A stretch of 64,000 nucleotides of DNA from Pseudonocardiales bacterium (GTDB lineage: Bacteria; Actinomycetota; Actinomycetes; Mycobacteriales; Pseudonocardiaceae): positions 100,953 through 164,952 of the forward strand of contig JAFAPC010000086.1 of the NCBI GenBank assembly GCA_019247305.1, read 5' to 3'. The notes under the pieces were generated by a model. That model did not search any database and had not been told where the DNA came from. It worked only from the letters and a program-made list of their open reading frames with translations. This document shows, piece by piece, positions 55,802 through 64,000 of this stretch (within the stretch, counting starts at the first letter, position 1; each line of letters opens with the position of its first letter). Position numbers and translations under genes: made by a program.

Positions 55802-56584
55802 CTAGAACCGGGTGTGTTGCAGCCAGTGCTCCAGAACGCTGGCGTCGCCGAGCACGGTGATCGATGCCTCGGCCGGTGGGACGCGGCGCAGCAGAACCAG
55901 CAGCAGGTTCACCACCGGACCCCGGAGGGCGACATCACCCTTGGCGTGGCCGTGTTCCCAGACCGGACCCGACGGCGTCCGGCGAATGATCCACTCTCCC
56001 GCCTCCCCCAGCCCCGGGTCGGTGGAGTGCAGATGCAGAGTCTGGCCCTCGCCGCGCAGCGCGGCGCGCTCGGGCCGGAAGTCAACTGCCTGCGACAAGC
56101 TGAGCAGGCTTAGCCACTCGGAGATCGCATCGGCGGCGAGATTGGCCTCCAGGGCGAACTCGCCGCCCAGCGCCAGCTCGACGTCACCACGGTGCACCGC
56201 GGTCTCGTGCACCATTCGGCGGGCCCAGAACCCGACGCTGTGGTCGTCAGCCCAGCTCCACACCGGCGTCTGCGGTCCGGCCGTCCGGATCGCGTCCACC
56301 AGCTCACCGGCGCCCGCGCGCAACCAGGTACCGAGTCCGTCGGGGTCCTCGGGGGCTACAGCAGCCTTCAGCTCGCCGGGATCAAGCGGGGCGGTGAGGC
56401 GCCGGGTGACGATCGCGGCGACCCCCCGATGAACCTGCCCGACGTGCTCGGCGAGCTGGTGCAATGTCCACTCCGGGCAGGTGGGTACCCCCTGGTGCAG
56501 GTCGGCCCCGGCCAGCGCCTGAGCGAACAGCGCGGACTGCTCGGTCAGCGCGTCGAGGTAGCGGTCATTGTGCAGCGTAGCCAT
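55802..56584 (-). CDS. Maleylpyruvate isomerase family mycothiol-dependent enzyme
   Basis: 260 residues of the MDMPI/DinB-like fold. RYLDALTEQSALFAQALAG, VPTCPEWTLHQLAEHVGQVHRGVAAIV (first His), then FWARRMVHETAVHRGDVELAL (H-x3-H metal ligands) and the C-terminal MDMPI domain VWEHGHAKGDVALRGPVVNLLLVLLRR. Uses mycothiol, which supports an actinobacterial host. Substrate unknown. Confidence 0.88.
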   Translation of the reverse strand: MATLHNDRYLDALTEQSALFAQALAGADLHQGVPTCPEWTLHQLAEHVGQVHRGVAAIVTRRLTAPLDPGELKAAVAPEDPDGLGTWLRAGAGELVDAIRTAGPQTPVWSWADDHSVGFWARRMVHETAVHRGDVELALGGEFALEANLAADAISEWLSLLSLSQAVDFRPERAALRGEGQTLHLHSTDPGLGEAGEWIIRRTPSGPVWEHGHAKGDVALRGPVVNLLLVLLRRVPPAEASITVLGDASVLEHWLQHTRF

Positions 56585-56689
56585 CAGATGCCCTCCCGCA
56601 GTCGTCCCCGTTGACGTCAGCGACTTGCAGCCTAAGCAGTTGCTCGTGAGGTGGTGCGGAGGCGCATCGGGTGGTGTGCACTAGGACCT

Positions 56690-57373
56690 ATGGCCTCGCA
56701 TTCCGCCTCGCATCCGCACGATCCCGTCCAGCGCGCGTTCGGTGGCGGCTTCGGCGCCTTCCTCGCGGCGGCGATGCGTTCTCCCCGTGATGTCGGGACA
56801 CTGCTGCCTTCCGGTCCGGCGCTGGCCCGGCGGCTGGCCGCGGTGGTACCCGACGCCAGCGAGGCGGGGCGACCCCAGGTTGTGGTGGAACTCGGTGCCG
56901 GGACCGGGGCGGTCACCGCGACGATCGCCCGGGCGGTAGACCACGACGCGGTGGTGATCGCGGTCGAGAAGGACCCCGGGCTGGCTGATCGGTTGCGCTC
57001 CCGCGGGCTGGGCGTGCGGGTAGTCACCGCGGACGCCGTCACGCTATCGAATATCCTGGCTGACAACGGCGTGGACCGCGCTGACGTGATCATCTCTGTC
57101 CTGCCGTGGACCCTGTTCGACCCGCAGCAGCAGCGCGAGTTCCTGGCAGTCTTTGCTGCCGCGCTGGCGACCGACGGGGTGTTCACCGCCGCCGCCTACA
57201 GCCTGAGTTACTGGATGCCGGCGGCCCACCGGTTTCGCCACGAGCTGGGGCGGGTGTTCGGCGAGGTGCTGCCCACCCGTACTCTGTGGCGGCACCTGCC
57301 GCCGGCCATGACCTATGTCTGCCGGCGCCCGGGCGCGGCCGGTAAGGGCCTCACCGCGGATCCGAGTCGATGA
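56690..57373 (+). CDS. SAM-dependent methyltransferase (phospholipid N-methyltransferase-like)
   Basis: 227 residues from ATG 56690. FGAFLAAAMRSPRDVGTLLPSGPALARRLAAVV precedes motif I VVVELGAGTGAVTATIARAV, as in PmtA/rRNA-methylase-like enzymes. Acidic VIAVEKDPGLADRL binds the ribose, and VIISVLPWTLFDPQQQREFLAVF is motif IV region. It converges with the kinase gene, overlapping its end by 23 bp. Confidence 0.8.
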   Translation: MASHSASHPHDPVQRAFGGGFGAFLAAAMRSPRDVGTLLPSGPALARRLAAVVPDASEAGRPQVVVELGAGTGAVTATIARAVDHDAVVIAVEKDPGLADRLRSRGLGVRVVTADAVTLSNILADNGVDRADVIISVLPWTLFDPQQQREFLAVFAAALATDGVFTAAAYSLSYWMPAAHRFRHELGRVFGEVLPTRTLWRHLPPAMTYVCRRPGAAGKGLTADPSR

Positions 57374-58958
57374 GCAGGCGGCCACCCAGCCGGGCCACCC
57401 GCAGCGCCCGCTTGACGACCTGAGCATTCCCGCCGGTCTGGTAGGTGACATCGACGGGAACTCGCACCGAGCCGTCCGGGTTGTCCGTGACCCCGAAGGC
57501 ATTGCGCGCGCTCACCGAGGAGTACTGACTCCAATGTGATCGGAAACCCGACTCATCGCCAAAGACCGCCTGCGCAGTGGGTGAGAGCAGTTGCCAGGCC
57601 GACGACGGATTGCTGAGACCGTTGTAGTAGTCGATCACTAGCTGGCCGGCGTCACTCCATCCGATGGGCTGGGCGTGGTCCACCCGCTCCACCTGTGGCG
57701 GCGGAGATATCACGGCAGGTGCCCGGGTCGGCGCCGGCGCCGCCGTGGGCACCGGGGTGGGCGCGGGCTCGACCGCGTGCGCGCTCTGTTTCCCGGGTGA
57801 GTGTTCGGACAGCAGCACCCCCACAACAGCGGATGCGAGCATCGCGAGGACCGCACCGACAACCCCCGCCGCCCTCCTGCGTCGTCGATCCGGGCGTCGC
57901 TGATCCGGGCGTCGCTGATCCGAGCGTCGTTGATTCAGGTGGAGGCGATCCAGGCGTGGGCGGGTCGGACGGCGCTGCGTGGATCCGAGGGGCGAGACCG
58001 GAGGAGGCAGCGCCGGCGCGGTGTCCGCCAGCGGGTCTGCGCCTGCCGCTGTGTGGGGTTCGCCTGCCACTGTGCGAGATCCCGGGGCAGCGGAGCCGAG
58101 TTCGGGGGATCGGGCCACCCGGGTCGGCGGCAGTGCGGCGGTCGGCTTGCGGTCCGGAGCTGAGGCGGGCCGCGGTGGCGGGGTCCGGAGCACGGCCAGC
58201 TCCCGGCTGGCGCTGCGCATGTCGGGCCGCGCTGCCGGCTCGGCGGCCAGCAGCCTCATCAGCACCCCGGCCAGCGGGCCTGCCTGCTGCGGAGGCGCCA
58301 CCTGCCCGCCCGCCACCGCGTGCAGCAGCGCGAGCGGGTTGTCACTGGTGCCGAACGGACCCCGCCCCTCGACCGCAGCGTAGAGCGTGGCACCCAGGGA
58401 GAACACATCCGAGGCTGAGGTCGGGACCTGCCCGCGGGCCACCTCCGGGGCGAGGTAGGCCGGGGTGCCGGCCACCATCCCGGTCTGGGTGACCGTGACG
58501 TCACCCACGGCCCGCGAGACCCCGAAATCGGTGATCTTGGCAGTTCCGCCGTCAGTGATCAGGATATTCCCGGGCTTGACGTCCCGGTGGACAATCTGCG
58601 CGGCATGCGCGGCGGCCAGCGCCGAGGCGATCTGCCTGCCGATCGAGGCGACCTCCGGCACCGGCAGGCACCCCTGCTCACCCAGCACCACAGCGAGGCT
58701 GCGCGAGGGCAAGTACTCCATCACCAGGCAGGGCTCACCCTCGTGCTCGGCCACGTCGTAGATCACGATGGCATTCGGGTGCTGGAGTCGCGCGGCGATG
58801 CGAGCCTCACGCAGCGCTCGGGCCCGGGCTTCGTCGGTCGCCCGGGGGCTCAGCTGCGGCTGCAGCAGCAGCTGTTTCACCGCGACCAGCCGTTGCAGGC
58901 GCTCATCCATGGCCTGCCAGACGACACCCATGCCACCGATGCCGATCCGCTCGAGCAC
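57351..58958 (-). CDS. Membrane-anchored Ser/Thr protein kinase, unclear 5' end
   Basis: 535 residues. Kinase domain: G-loop ERIGIGGMGVVWQAMD, VAVKQLL, HRDVKPGNILITD, DFGVSRAV, GTPAYLAPEVARG. A Pro/Arg-rich linker, one membrane helix (AAGVVGAVLAMLASAVVGVLL) and an extracellular NTF2-like domain (AGQLVIDYYNGLSNPSSAWQLLSP) follow. The GTG at 58958 cuts the usual GQLIAGRYRLLERIG start. That sequence (GQLIAGHYRV) is present just upstream in frame but is preceded by a TGA without an ATG/GTG. A +1 shift from a GTG-ACC-GCA start would restore it. 15-bp repeats around 57889-57935 encode D-Q-R-R-P units. Confidence 0.88.
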   Translation of the reverse strand: MLERIGIGGMGVVWQAMDERLQRLVAVKQLLLQPQLSPRATDEARARALREARIAARLQHPNAIVIYDVAEHEGEPCLVMEYLPSRSLAVVLGEQGCLPVPEVASIGRQIASALAAAHAAQIVHRDVKPGNILITDGGTAKITDFGVSRAVGDVTVTQTGMVAGTPAYLAPEVARGQVPTSASDVFSLGATLYAAVEGRGPFGTSDNPLALLHAVAGGQVAPPQQAGPLAGVLMRLLAAEPAARPDMRSASRELAVLRTPPPRPASAPDRKPTAALPPTRVARSPELGSAAPGSRTVAGEPHTAAGADPLADTAPALPPPVSPLGSTQRRPTRPRLDRLHLNQRRSDQRRPDQRRPDRRRRRAAGVVGAVLAMLASAVVGVLLSEHSPGKQSAHAVEPAPTPVPTAAPAPTRAPAVISPPPQVERVDHAQPIGWSDAGQLVIDYYNGLSNPSSAWQLLSPTAQAVFGDESGFRSHWSQYSSVSARNAFGVTDNPDGSVRVPVDVTYQTGGNAQVVKRALRVARLGGRLLIDSDPR

Positions 58959-59148
58959 CCGGTAGTGGCCGGCAATGAGCTGCCCTGTGTCGATATGCGG
59001 TCACCCCTTCTGCGTTGCACTGCGAGCACAGGCATGCGGCATCCCCGACCAGAGAGCAGGTTATCGCGCCACAGTGGGGTTGGCGCGCTGGCCCGGGCCG
59101 GCCCCGCTGTGCCCTGAAGGGAACGGCGCAGGCACGATCGTGCTCACC

Positions 59149-61713
59149 ATGACGCTCACCGAGAGGCTCTCCGGCGCTTGCGGGCCCGACGAGCTGTTCG
59201 ACACTTTTGTGAACTGGGTCTCAAGCCAGGGTCTGACCCTGTACCCGGCCCAGGAGGAAGCGCTGATCGAGATCGTCTCCGGCTCGAACGTGATCCTGGC
59301 CACCCCGACCGGATCCGGCAAGAGCCTGGTCGCCACCGGTGCGCACGCGACCGCGCTGGCGCAGGGCAGGCGCAGTGCCTACACCGCGCCGATCAAGGCG
59401 CTGGTGTCGGAGAAATTCTTCGCGGCCTGCGACGTTTTCGGTGCCGAGAAGGTTGGGATGTTAACGGGGGACTCCAGTGTCAACACCGACGCGCCCATCC
59501 TCTGCGCCACCGCGGAAGTGCTGGCCAACATGGCCCTGCGCAACGGGCCGGATACCGACATCGGCCTGGTCGTGATGGATGAGTTCCACTTCTACGCCGA
59601 CCCTGATCGCGGCTGGGCGTGGCAGGTGCCGCTGCTCGAGCTTCCGCACGCTCAGTTCCTGCTGATGTCCGCGACGCTGGGAGACGTCACCCGCTTCGAG
59701 CAGGACTTGACCCGGCGCACTGGCCGCCCGACCGCGGTGGTCCGCTCCGCGCAGCGACCGGTTCCGCTGCATTTCCGGTACGTGCTGACACCGCTGCACG
59801 AAACACTGGAGGAGCTCCTGGCCACCAAGGGGGCGCCGGTCTATGTGGTGCACTTCACTCAGGCCGCAGCTGCCGAGCAGGCCCAGGCGCTGATGAGCAT
59901 CAACGTCTGCAGCCGCGCGGAGAAGGACGCCATCGCCGAGCTGATCGGTGGGTTCCGGTTCAGCGCTGGTTTCGGACGGACCCTGTCGCGCCTGGTGCGC
60001 CACGGCATCGGGGTACACCACGCGGGGATGCTGCCGCGGTACCGCCGGCTCGTCGAGCGGCTCGCCCAGGCCGGCCTCCTGAAGATCATCTGTGGTACTG
60101 ACACCCTCGGCGTGGGAATCAACGTGCCAATCCGCACGGTGCTGCTCACCGCTTTGAGCAAATACGATGGAACCCGCACCCGTCATCTCAGCGCGCGGGA
60201 GTTTCACCAGATCGCCGGCCGGGCGGGCCGGGCGGGCTACGACACCGCCGGCACTGTTGTCGTGCAGGCCCCCGAGCATGTGGTGGACAACGCCAAAGCG
60301 CTGGCCAAGGCCGGTGACGATGCCCGCAAACGCCGCAAGATCGTGCGCCGCAAGCCCCCTGAGGGATCGGTGTCTTGGAGTGAACGCACTTTCGAGCGGC
60401 TGGTCGCGGCCGAACCGGAACCGCTGACCTCCAGCTTCGCTGTCAGCCACGCCATGGTGCTCAACGTCGCCAACCGGCCCGGTGACGCGTTCGCGGCCAT
60501 GCGCCACCTGCTTACCGACAACCACGAGGACCGTCCCGCGCAGCGCCGGCACATCCGGCAGGCCATCGCGATCTACCGCGCGTTGCTGGCCGCTGGCGTC
60601 GTCGAGCCCTTGGCGGTGCCGGACGCTCACGGCCGCACTGTGCGGCTCACCAGCGAGCTGCAGCTTGACTTCGCGCTCAACCAGGCCCTGTCGGTGTTCG
60701 CCCTGGCCGCGATCGAGCTGCTCGACCCGGACTCCGCTGACTACCCGCTGGACGTGCTGTCGGTGCTCGAGGCCACCCTGGAGGATCCGCGGCCGGTGCT
60801 CCATGCCCAGCTGTCCAAGGCCAAGGGGGAGGCCGTGGCGGCGATGAAAGCCGAGGGTCTGGAGTACGAGGAGCGGATGCGGCTGCTGGAGGATGTCAGC
60901 TACCCGATGCCGCTGGCGCAGCTGCTGGGCGCCGCCTTCGAGACCTACCGGCAGGGCCACCCCTGGGTGGCCGACCACCGGCTGTCTCCCAAGTCAGTGG
61001 CCCGGGACCTGGCCGAACGGGCCATGACCTTCACCGAGTACGTCGGGTTCTATAGCTTGGCCCGCTCCGAGGGGCTGGTGCTGCGCTACCTGGCCGACGC
61101 CTATCAGGCGCTGCGCCGCACGGTGCCCGAGGACGCCAAGACCGAGGAACTGCGGGATCTGCAGGAGTGGCTCGGCGAGCTGGTCCGCCAGGTCGACTCC
61201 AGTCTGCTGGACGAGTGGGAGAAACTGCGCAATCCGCACCCTGAGGATGCGGCCCTGGCGCCCGTGGACCAGCGGCCGGCGCCGGTGACGGCCAACACCC
61301 GGGCTTTCCGGGTGCTCGTGCGTAACGCGCTGTTCCGCCGGGTGGAGCTAGCTGCCCGCCAGCGCTGGGACGAGCTGGGTGAGCTCGACGGTGACATCCG
61401 AGGTGGGGACATCCGAGGTGGGGACATCCGCGGTGGGGACATCCGCGGTGGGGACGCCGGATGGGACAGCCAATCCTGGCAACAGGCCCTGGAACCTTAC
61501 TTCGACGAGCATGACGAGATCGGCACCGGCGCCGACGCCCGCGGCCCGCACCTGCTCCTCATCGATCACCAGCCCGGCCGGTGGGTCGTGCGCCAGATCC
61601 TGGATGATCCGGCCGGGCACCACGACTGGGCCATCACTGCCGAGGTCGACCTGCGCGCCTGCGACGAGTCCGGGATCGCCGTGCTGCGGGTGACCGAAGT
61701 CGGCCAGCTCTGA
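59149..61713 (+). CDS. DEAD/DEAH-box RNA helicase with DUF3516 C-terminus
   Basis: 854 residues from ATG 59149 (GTG 59140 is possible). Walker A LATPTGSGKSLVA, DEFH box VMDEFHFYADPDRGW, motif III MSATLGDV, motif V GTDTLGVGINVPIRTV, motif VI HQIAGRAGRAGYD. The Ski2-like core is followed by a DUF3516 C-terminal region (ALNQALSVFALAAIELLD, YPMPLAQLLGAAFETYRQGHPWV). At 61393-61452 four 15-bp repeats add (D-I-R-G-G)n to a loop. Likely RNA processing or turnover. Confidence 0.92.
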   Translation: MTLTERLSGACGPDELFDTFVNWVSSQGLTLYPAQEEALIEIVSGSNVILATPTGSGKSLVATGAHATALAQGRRSAYTAPIKALVSEKFFAACDVFGAEKVGMLTGDSSVNTDAPILCATAEVLANMALRNGPDTDIGLVVMDEFHFYADPDRGWAWQVPLLELPHAQFLLMSATLGDVTRFEQDLTRRTGRPTAVVRSAQRPVPLHFRYVLTPLHETLEELLATKGAPVYVVHFTQAAAAEQAQALMSINVCSRAEKDAIAELIGGFRFSAGFGRTLSRLVRHGIGVHHAGMLPRYRRLVERLAQAGLLKIICGTDTLGVGINVPIRTVLLTALSKYDGTRTRHLSAREFHQIAGRAGRAGYDTAGTVVVQAPEHVVDNAKALAKAGDDARKRRKIVRRKPPEGSVSWSERTFERLVAAEPEPLTSSFAVSHAMVLNVANRPGDAFAAMRHLLTDNHEDRPAQRRHIRQAIAIYRALLAAGVVEPLAVPDAHGRTVRLTSELQLDFALNQALSVFALAAIELLDPDSADYPLDVLSVLEATLEDPRPVLHAQLSKAKGEAVAAMKAEGLEYEERMRLLEDVSYPMPLAQLLGAAFETYRQGHPWVADHRLSPKSVARDLAERAMTFTEYVGFYSLARSEGLVLRYLADAYQALRRTVPEDAKTEELRDLQEWLGELVRQVDSSLLDEWEKLRNPHPEDAALAPVDQRPAPVTANTRAFRVLVRNALFRRVELAARQRWDELGELDGDIRGGDIRGGDIRGGDIRGGDAGWDSQSWQQALEPYFDEHDEIGTGADARGPHLLLIDHQPGRWVVRQILDDPAGHHDWAITAEVDLRACDESGIAVLRVTEVGQL
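61393..61452. repeat. 15-bp tandem repeat inside the helicase
   Basis: Four copies of GACATCCG(A/C)GGTGGG at 61393, 61408, 61423 and 61438, in frame, encoding D-I-R-G-G. Confidence 0.9.
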
Positions 61714-62044
61714 GGGCGCTCAACAATGTCGGCGGTCAGCCGCATCGGCTTCGCCCACTTAATACTGGCCGCTGGCCAACGACGAACTCAGCTTCGTCCT
61801 GACCCGCCACTGGCGTCGCCTCAGCCTGACCCTCGACCTCGACGACTTCACCGACGCCCAAGCCATCGCCGCCGTCGGACGCATCATCCGCGGCAACTTC
61901 CGCCTATCCACCGGCTGTTCACTCAGGTCGACCGCATCATGAAGATCAACGGCCTCCGGACCATCACCCTCGAAGTCATCGAAGCCGCCCGCGCCACCCT
62001 TCCAGTCATCCGTGCAGTCAACTTCGAACATCGACATCCTGCAC
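61714..62044. other. Debris between helicase and recombinase
   Basis: Open pieces such as ELSFVLTRHWRRLSLTLDLDDFTDAQAIAAVGRIIRGNFRLS and, in another frame, VDRIMKINGLRTITLEVIEAARATLPVIRAVNF have protein-like character but no complete gene. Possibly the ruins of one coding sequence of unknown family. Confidence 0.35.
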
Positions 62045-62882
62045 GTGGAGGCCAGCGACTGCCCGATGTCGTCCTGCGCCGCACCGGCCGGGTCGCCGTG
62101 CCGGACCGGCAAGGGCAGGGTGGTCATCCAGTATCACACCGCCCGGTTCCGGCTGGTGCCCCATCTGGCCAAGGTGCTCACCGTGCCGACCCCGGCTGTG
62201 CGCAGGCCCGGCTCGGCCTGGGTCGAGCTGCCCCGCACCGCGAGAGCCGGGGCCGAACCGGCGGGGCAGGCGCGGATCGGGTACGCCCGCGCGTCCACCC
62301 TCCGCCAGTCGCTAGACACCCAGCTCGATTCCCTCAAGGCGGCCGGAGTCACCCGGGTCTTCGCCGAGAAAATTTCCGCCCGTGCCACCAGACAAGGCCC
62401 TCGCGCTGGCCAGGGAGATGCGGGTCTCGGGTGTCGCGGTCACCCTCGTGGTCCACGAGACAAGCGGCTGGGCCGCGGCCTGGAACTGGCGACGCTGGCC
62501 GAGCAGCTCAAGGCCGGCGGCATCGGCCTGGAGTTCCTGACCGGGGAGCTTCAGGGCTGCCATGACCCCTCCGGGATCGTGTTCACCGTGCTCGCGGTGC
62601 TATCGGGGATGGAACGCGAGTACGTCCGCGACCGCACCCTGGAAGGCCACGAGTCCGCCCGCACCCGCGGCACGAGCATCGGCCGGCGCCGTCACCGATC
62701 CTGCCATGCTCTCGATGGCCCTGCACCTGCGCGAGCAGAACCTCAGCCTGCGCGACATCGCCGCCCGGCTCGTCATCACCCGGGGCGAGAAGAAAGGCCG
62801 GCACCCCTCACCCGCGACCGTCCTGCGGATGCTGCGCGACCACGACGACCAGGCCGCCGCGGCCGCGCAGGCCGCGAGCTGA
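62045..62882 (+). pseudogene. Zinc-finger serine recombinase (resolvase family), frameshifted
   Basis: CPMSSCAAPAGSPCRTGKG and YHTARFRLVPHLAKVLTVP are the small zinc finger of actinobacterial recombinases. RIGYARASTLRQSLDTQLDSLKAAGVTRVFAEKIS has the catalytic Ser. The next part, ALALAREMRVSGVAVTLVVHE, needs another frame. KRLGRGLELATLAEQLKAGGIGLEFLTG returns to the first, with FTVLAVLSGMEREYVRDRTLEG. The C-terminal HTH (SMALHLREQNLSLRDIAARLVITRGEKKGRHPSPATVLRML) is shifted again. Three frameshifts: inactive. Confidence 0.8.
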
Positions 62883-63185
62883 CCAGCAGCGGCGTGCGGC
62901 CCCCGGGACCGGCCGGGTGGCGGTGCTCACGACGGGTCCGGCTCGCCCGGACCAGACGGGGTCCCGACGAGCCGAACCCGCTGCTCGAGCGGCAGCCTCG
63001 ACTCAACCGGGACCGACAACCGGCCGCGCGATCGGCGCCGACGCTTTCTGCGCCGCCAGGCGGGCTGCCGAAACGGATCGAGTTCGACGGCCAGCTCGCG
63101 AGAGGCGGTATGCCATTCGGCCGGACGGCCATCGGTACCCTGATTGATCCGGCCGCCATGTTCACCGCCGCGGGAGCCACCCACG
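62883..63185. other. Non-coding spacer
   Basis: About 300 bp of Arg/Pro-rich translations in all frames, no motif. I see no gene. Confidence 0.35.
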
Positions 63186-63841
63186 ATCAGCGCCGGTGAT
63201 GTCATTGCTAAACTGTTCGCAGATATTGACCACGCGCCCGGGAAGCGCAACCTGCTCGCGGTAGACACAACCTCGCTCAATCCGCACGAAATACACCTGT
63301 GGGACATCAGCGACACCAGGCACCCCGCCCACTCAGCCGTCCCGGGCCTCGTTGCAAATGATTTCGCGATAAGTCCCCAGGGGAACACCCTCGCGGTAGC
63401 CACCGACAACACTCTCAACCTGTGGACATTAGCGATAGTCACCACCCTGTCATGATGGCGAGCCTCCCGACCGCCAGGCAAGCGCACCTAAGGTCCAGCC
63501 CCGATGGCCACCTGCTCGTCAGCACGACCAGATCCCTTGGTATCGACGTCACCGGAACCGAAACCAGTGAACTTCATACGTGGGACGTGACCAACCCACA
63601 CCATGCCATCGAGGCCAGCACTCCGACAGTGCCAGGCGCAGTCAACTCCCTGGACTTCAGTGCCGACGGCACCATCCTCCTTGCCGGCGGGAACAGCGCC
63701 GCACAAGGTGGGGTCCGGCTGCTGGACCCCACCATCGACAGCCTGACCCAACGCCTCTGTGACGCAGTGAGCAGCACGCTCACCCCAAGCCAGTGGCAGC
63801 AGTACTTCTCTGGCACGCCCTACCACCCGCCGTGCGGCTGA
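63186..63841 (+). pseudogene. WD40 protein C-terminal end, frameshifted
   Basis: Three WD40 blades can be read: NPHEIHLWDISDTRHPAHSAVPG, FAISPQGNTLAVATDNTLNLW, then after a missing base near 63423 (CTGTGG-ACATT for CTG-TGG-GAC-ATT) DISDSHHPVMMASLPT and ELHTWDVTNPHHAI. The last blade VNSLDFSADGTILLAGG ends in the family C-terminus LCDAVSSTLTPSQWQQYFSGTPYHPPCG. It matches the C-terminal end of nSTAND1-WD40 proteins like the fragment at 17313. The 5' part is missing here. Confidence 0.75.
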
Positions 63842-64000
63842 GGCGCATGACCTGGAAGAACCTCCCCCGCAGCCGGCAGTGCCTCAAAGTAGGCATCCAG
63901 GCGGTTCACGGTCACGCTCGGCTAGTGTGCGGTTGGCCGTAGCTTCGGGGAGTCCCAGCCACCTACGCTCGACCGGTGATCGCTCACCCGACGTCTACCC
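63842..64000. other. Window end, no gene seen
   Basis: 160 bp after the WD40 stop without a supportable reading frame or site. Confidence 0.4.

Noticed and set aside
59461..60978. 505-codon minus-strand frame opposite the helicase
   Set aside because: Shadow of the helicase. Helicase motifs I-VI are all on the plus strand.

Overview
The window is high-GC DNA with the gene content of an actinomycete, most likely a member of the Pseudonocardiales. The grounds are the Rho protein with a large Arg/Asp-rich insert, a mycothiol-dependent (MDMPI-type) enzyme, the gcvH-garA-ftsR-nuclease-merR-gcvP order known from mycobacteria, an LpqY-SugABC type trehalose importer, the Scr1/DUF397 regulator pair and frequent GTG starts. 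No similarity search could be run. Family names rest on motifs and recalled family architecture, and the taxonomic placement is inference.

Layout. 1-911: a cut-off glycosyltransferase end reading in frame into a Nudix hydrolase. 1039-8928 (minus strand): nrtL-lysA-hom-thrC-thrB-rho, an aspartate-family amino acid operon with 1-4 bp start/stop overlaps through thrB. A tRNA-Arg(CCG) follows at 9052. 9111-14711 is a decayed island. It holds an att-like repeat pair around an integrase stub and an IS630 scrap, then a ruined Wadjet system (jetC with two frameshifts; jetD with a deletion and its catalytic end replaced by part of an AbiEii nucleotidyltransferase). 15394-18770: secreted M14 carboxypeptidase, a DUF6247/RelE-like pair and pseudogenes. 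18812-25491: hemW, then the divergent assimilatory sulfate operon sir-cysH-cysC-cysD-cysN. 25803-31074: a PadR pair and the lpqY-sugA-sugB-sugC operon. 31120-44985 is accessory-rich: three toxin-antitoxin modules, a second threonine synthase, MarR/SPW, a TDT transporter, Scr1/DUF397, a BsuBI/PstI-type restriction-modification locus with a broken nuclease and intact methylase, a Tn3 scrap and a broken toxin copy.

46537-48436 holds the most interesting locus: a 48-residue, extremely charged peptide directly followed by a protein-isoaspartate-methyltransferase homologue with the long C-terminal region of RiPP-associated enzymes. This matches the imiditide (aspartimide RiPP) architecture. The peptide lies in frame behind a truncated Scr1-type regulator.

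48628-55585 (minus strand) is the glycine cleavage/GarA block: pgsA-like, gcvH, garA, ftsR, bifunctional nuclease, MerR, gcvP, with a structured leader before gcvP that resembles a glycine riboswitch. 55802-61713: MDMPI enzyme, methyltransferase, Ser/Thr kinase and a large DUF3516-type helicase. 61714-64000 is again debris: a frameshifted zinc-finger serine recombinase and the frameshifted C-terminal end of a WD40 protein.

Two themes recur. Gene decay is concentrated in defence and mobile genes while the housekeeping genes are intact. Several housekeeping genes (rho, hom, the kinase, the helicase) carry in-frame 15-bp tandem repeats.
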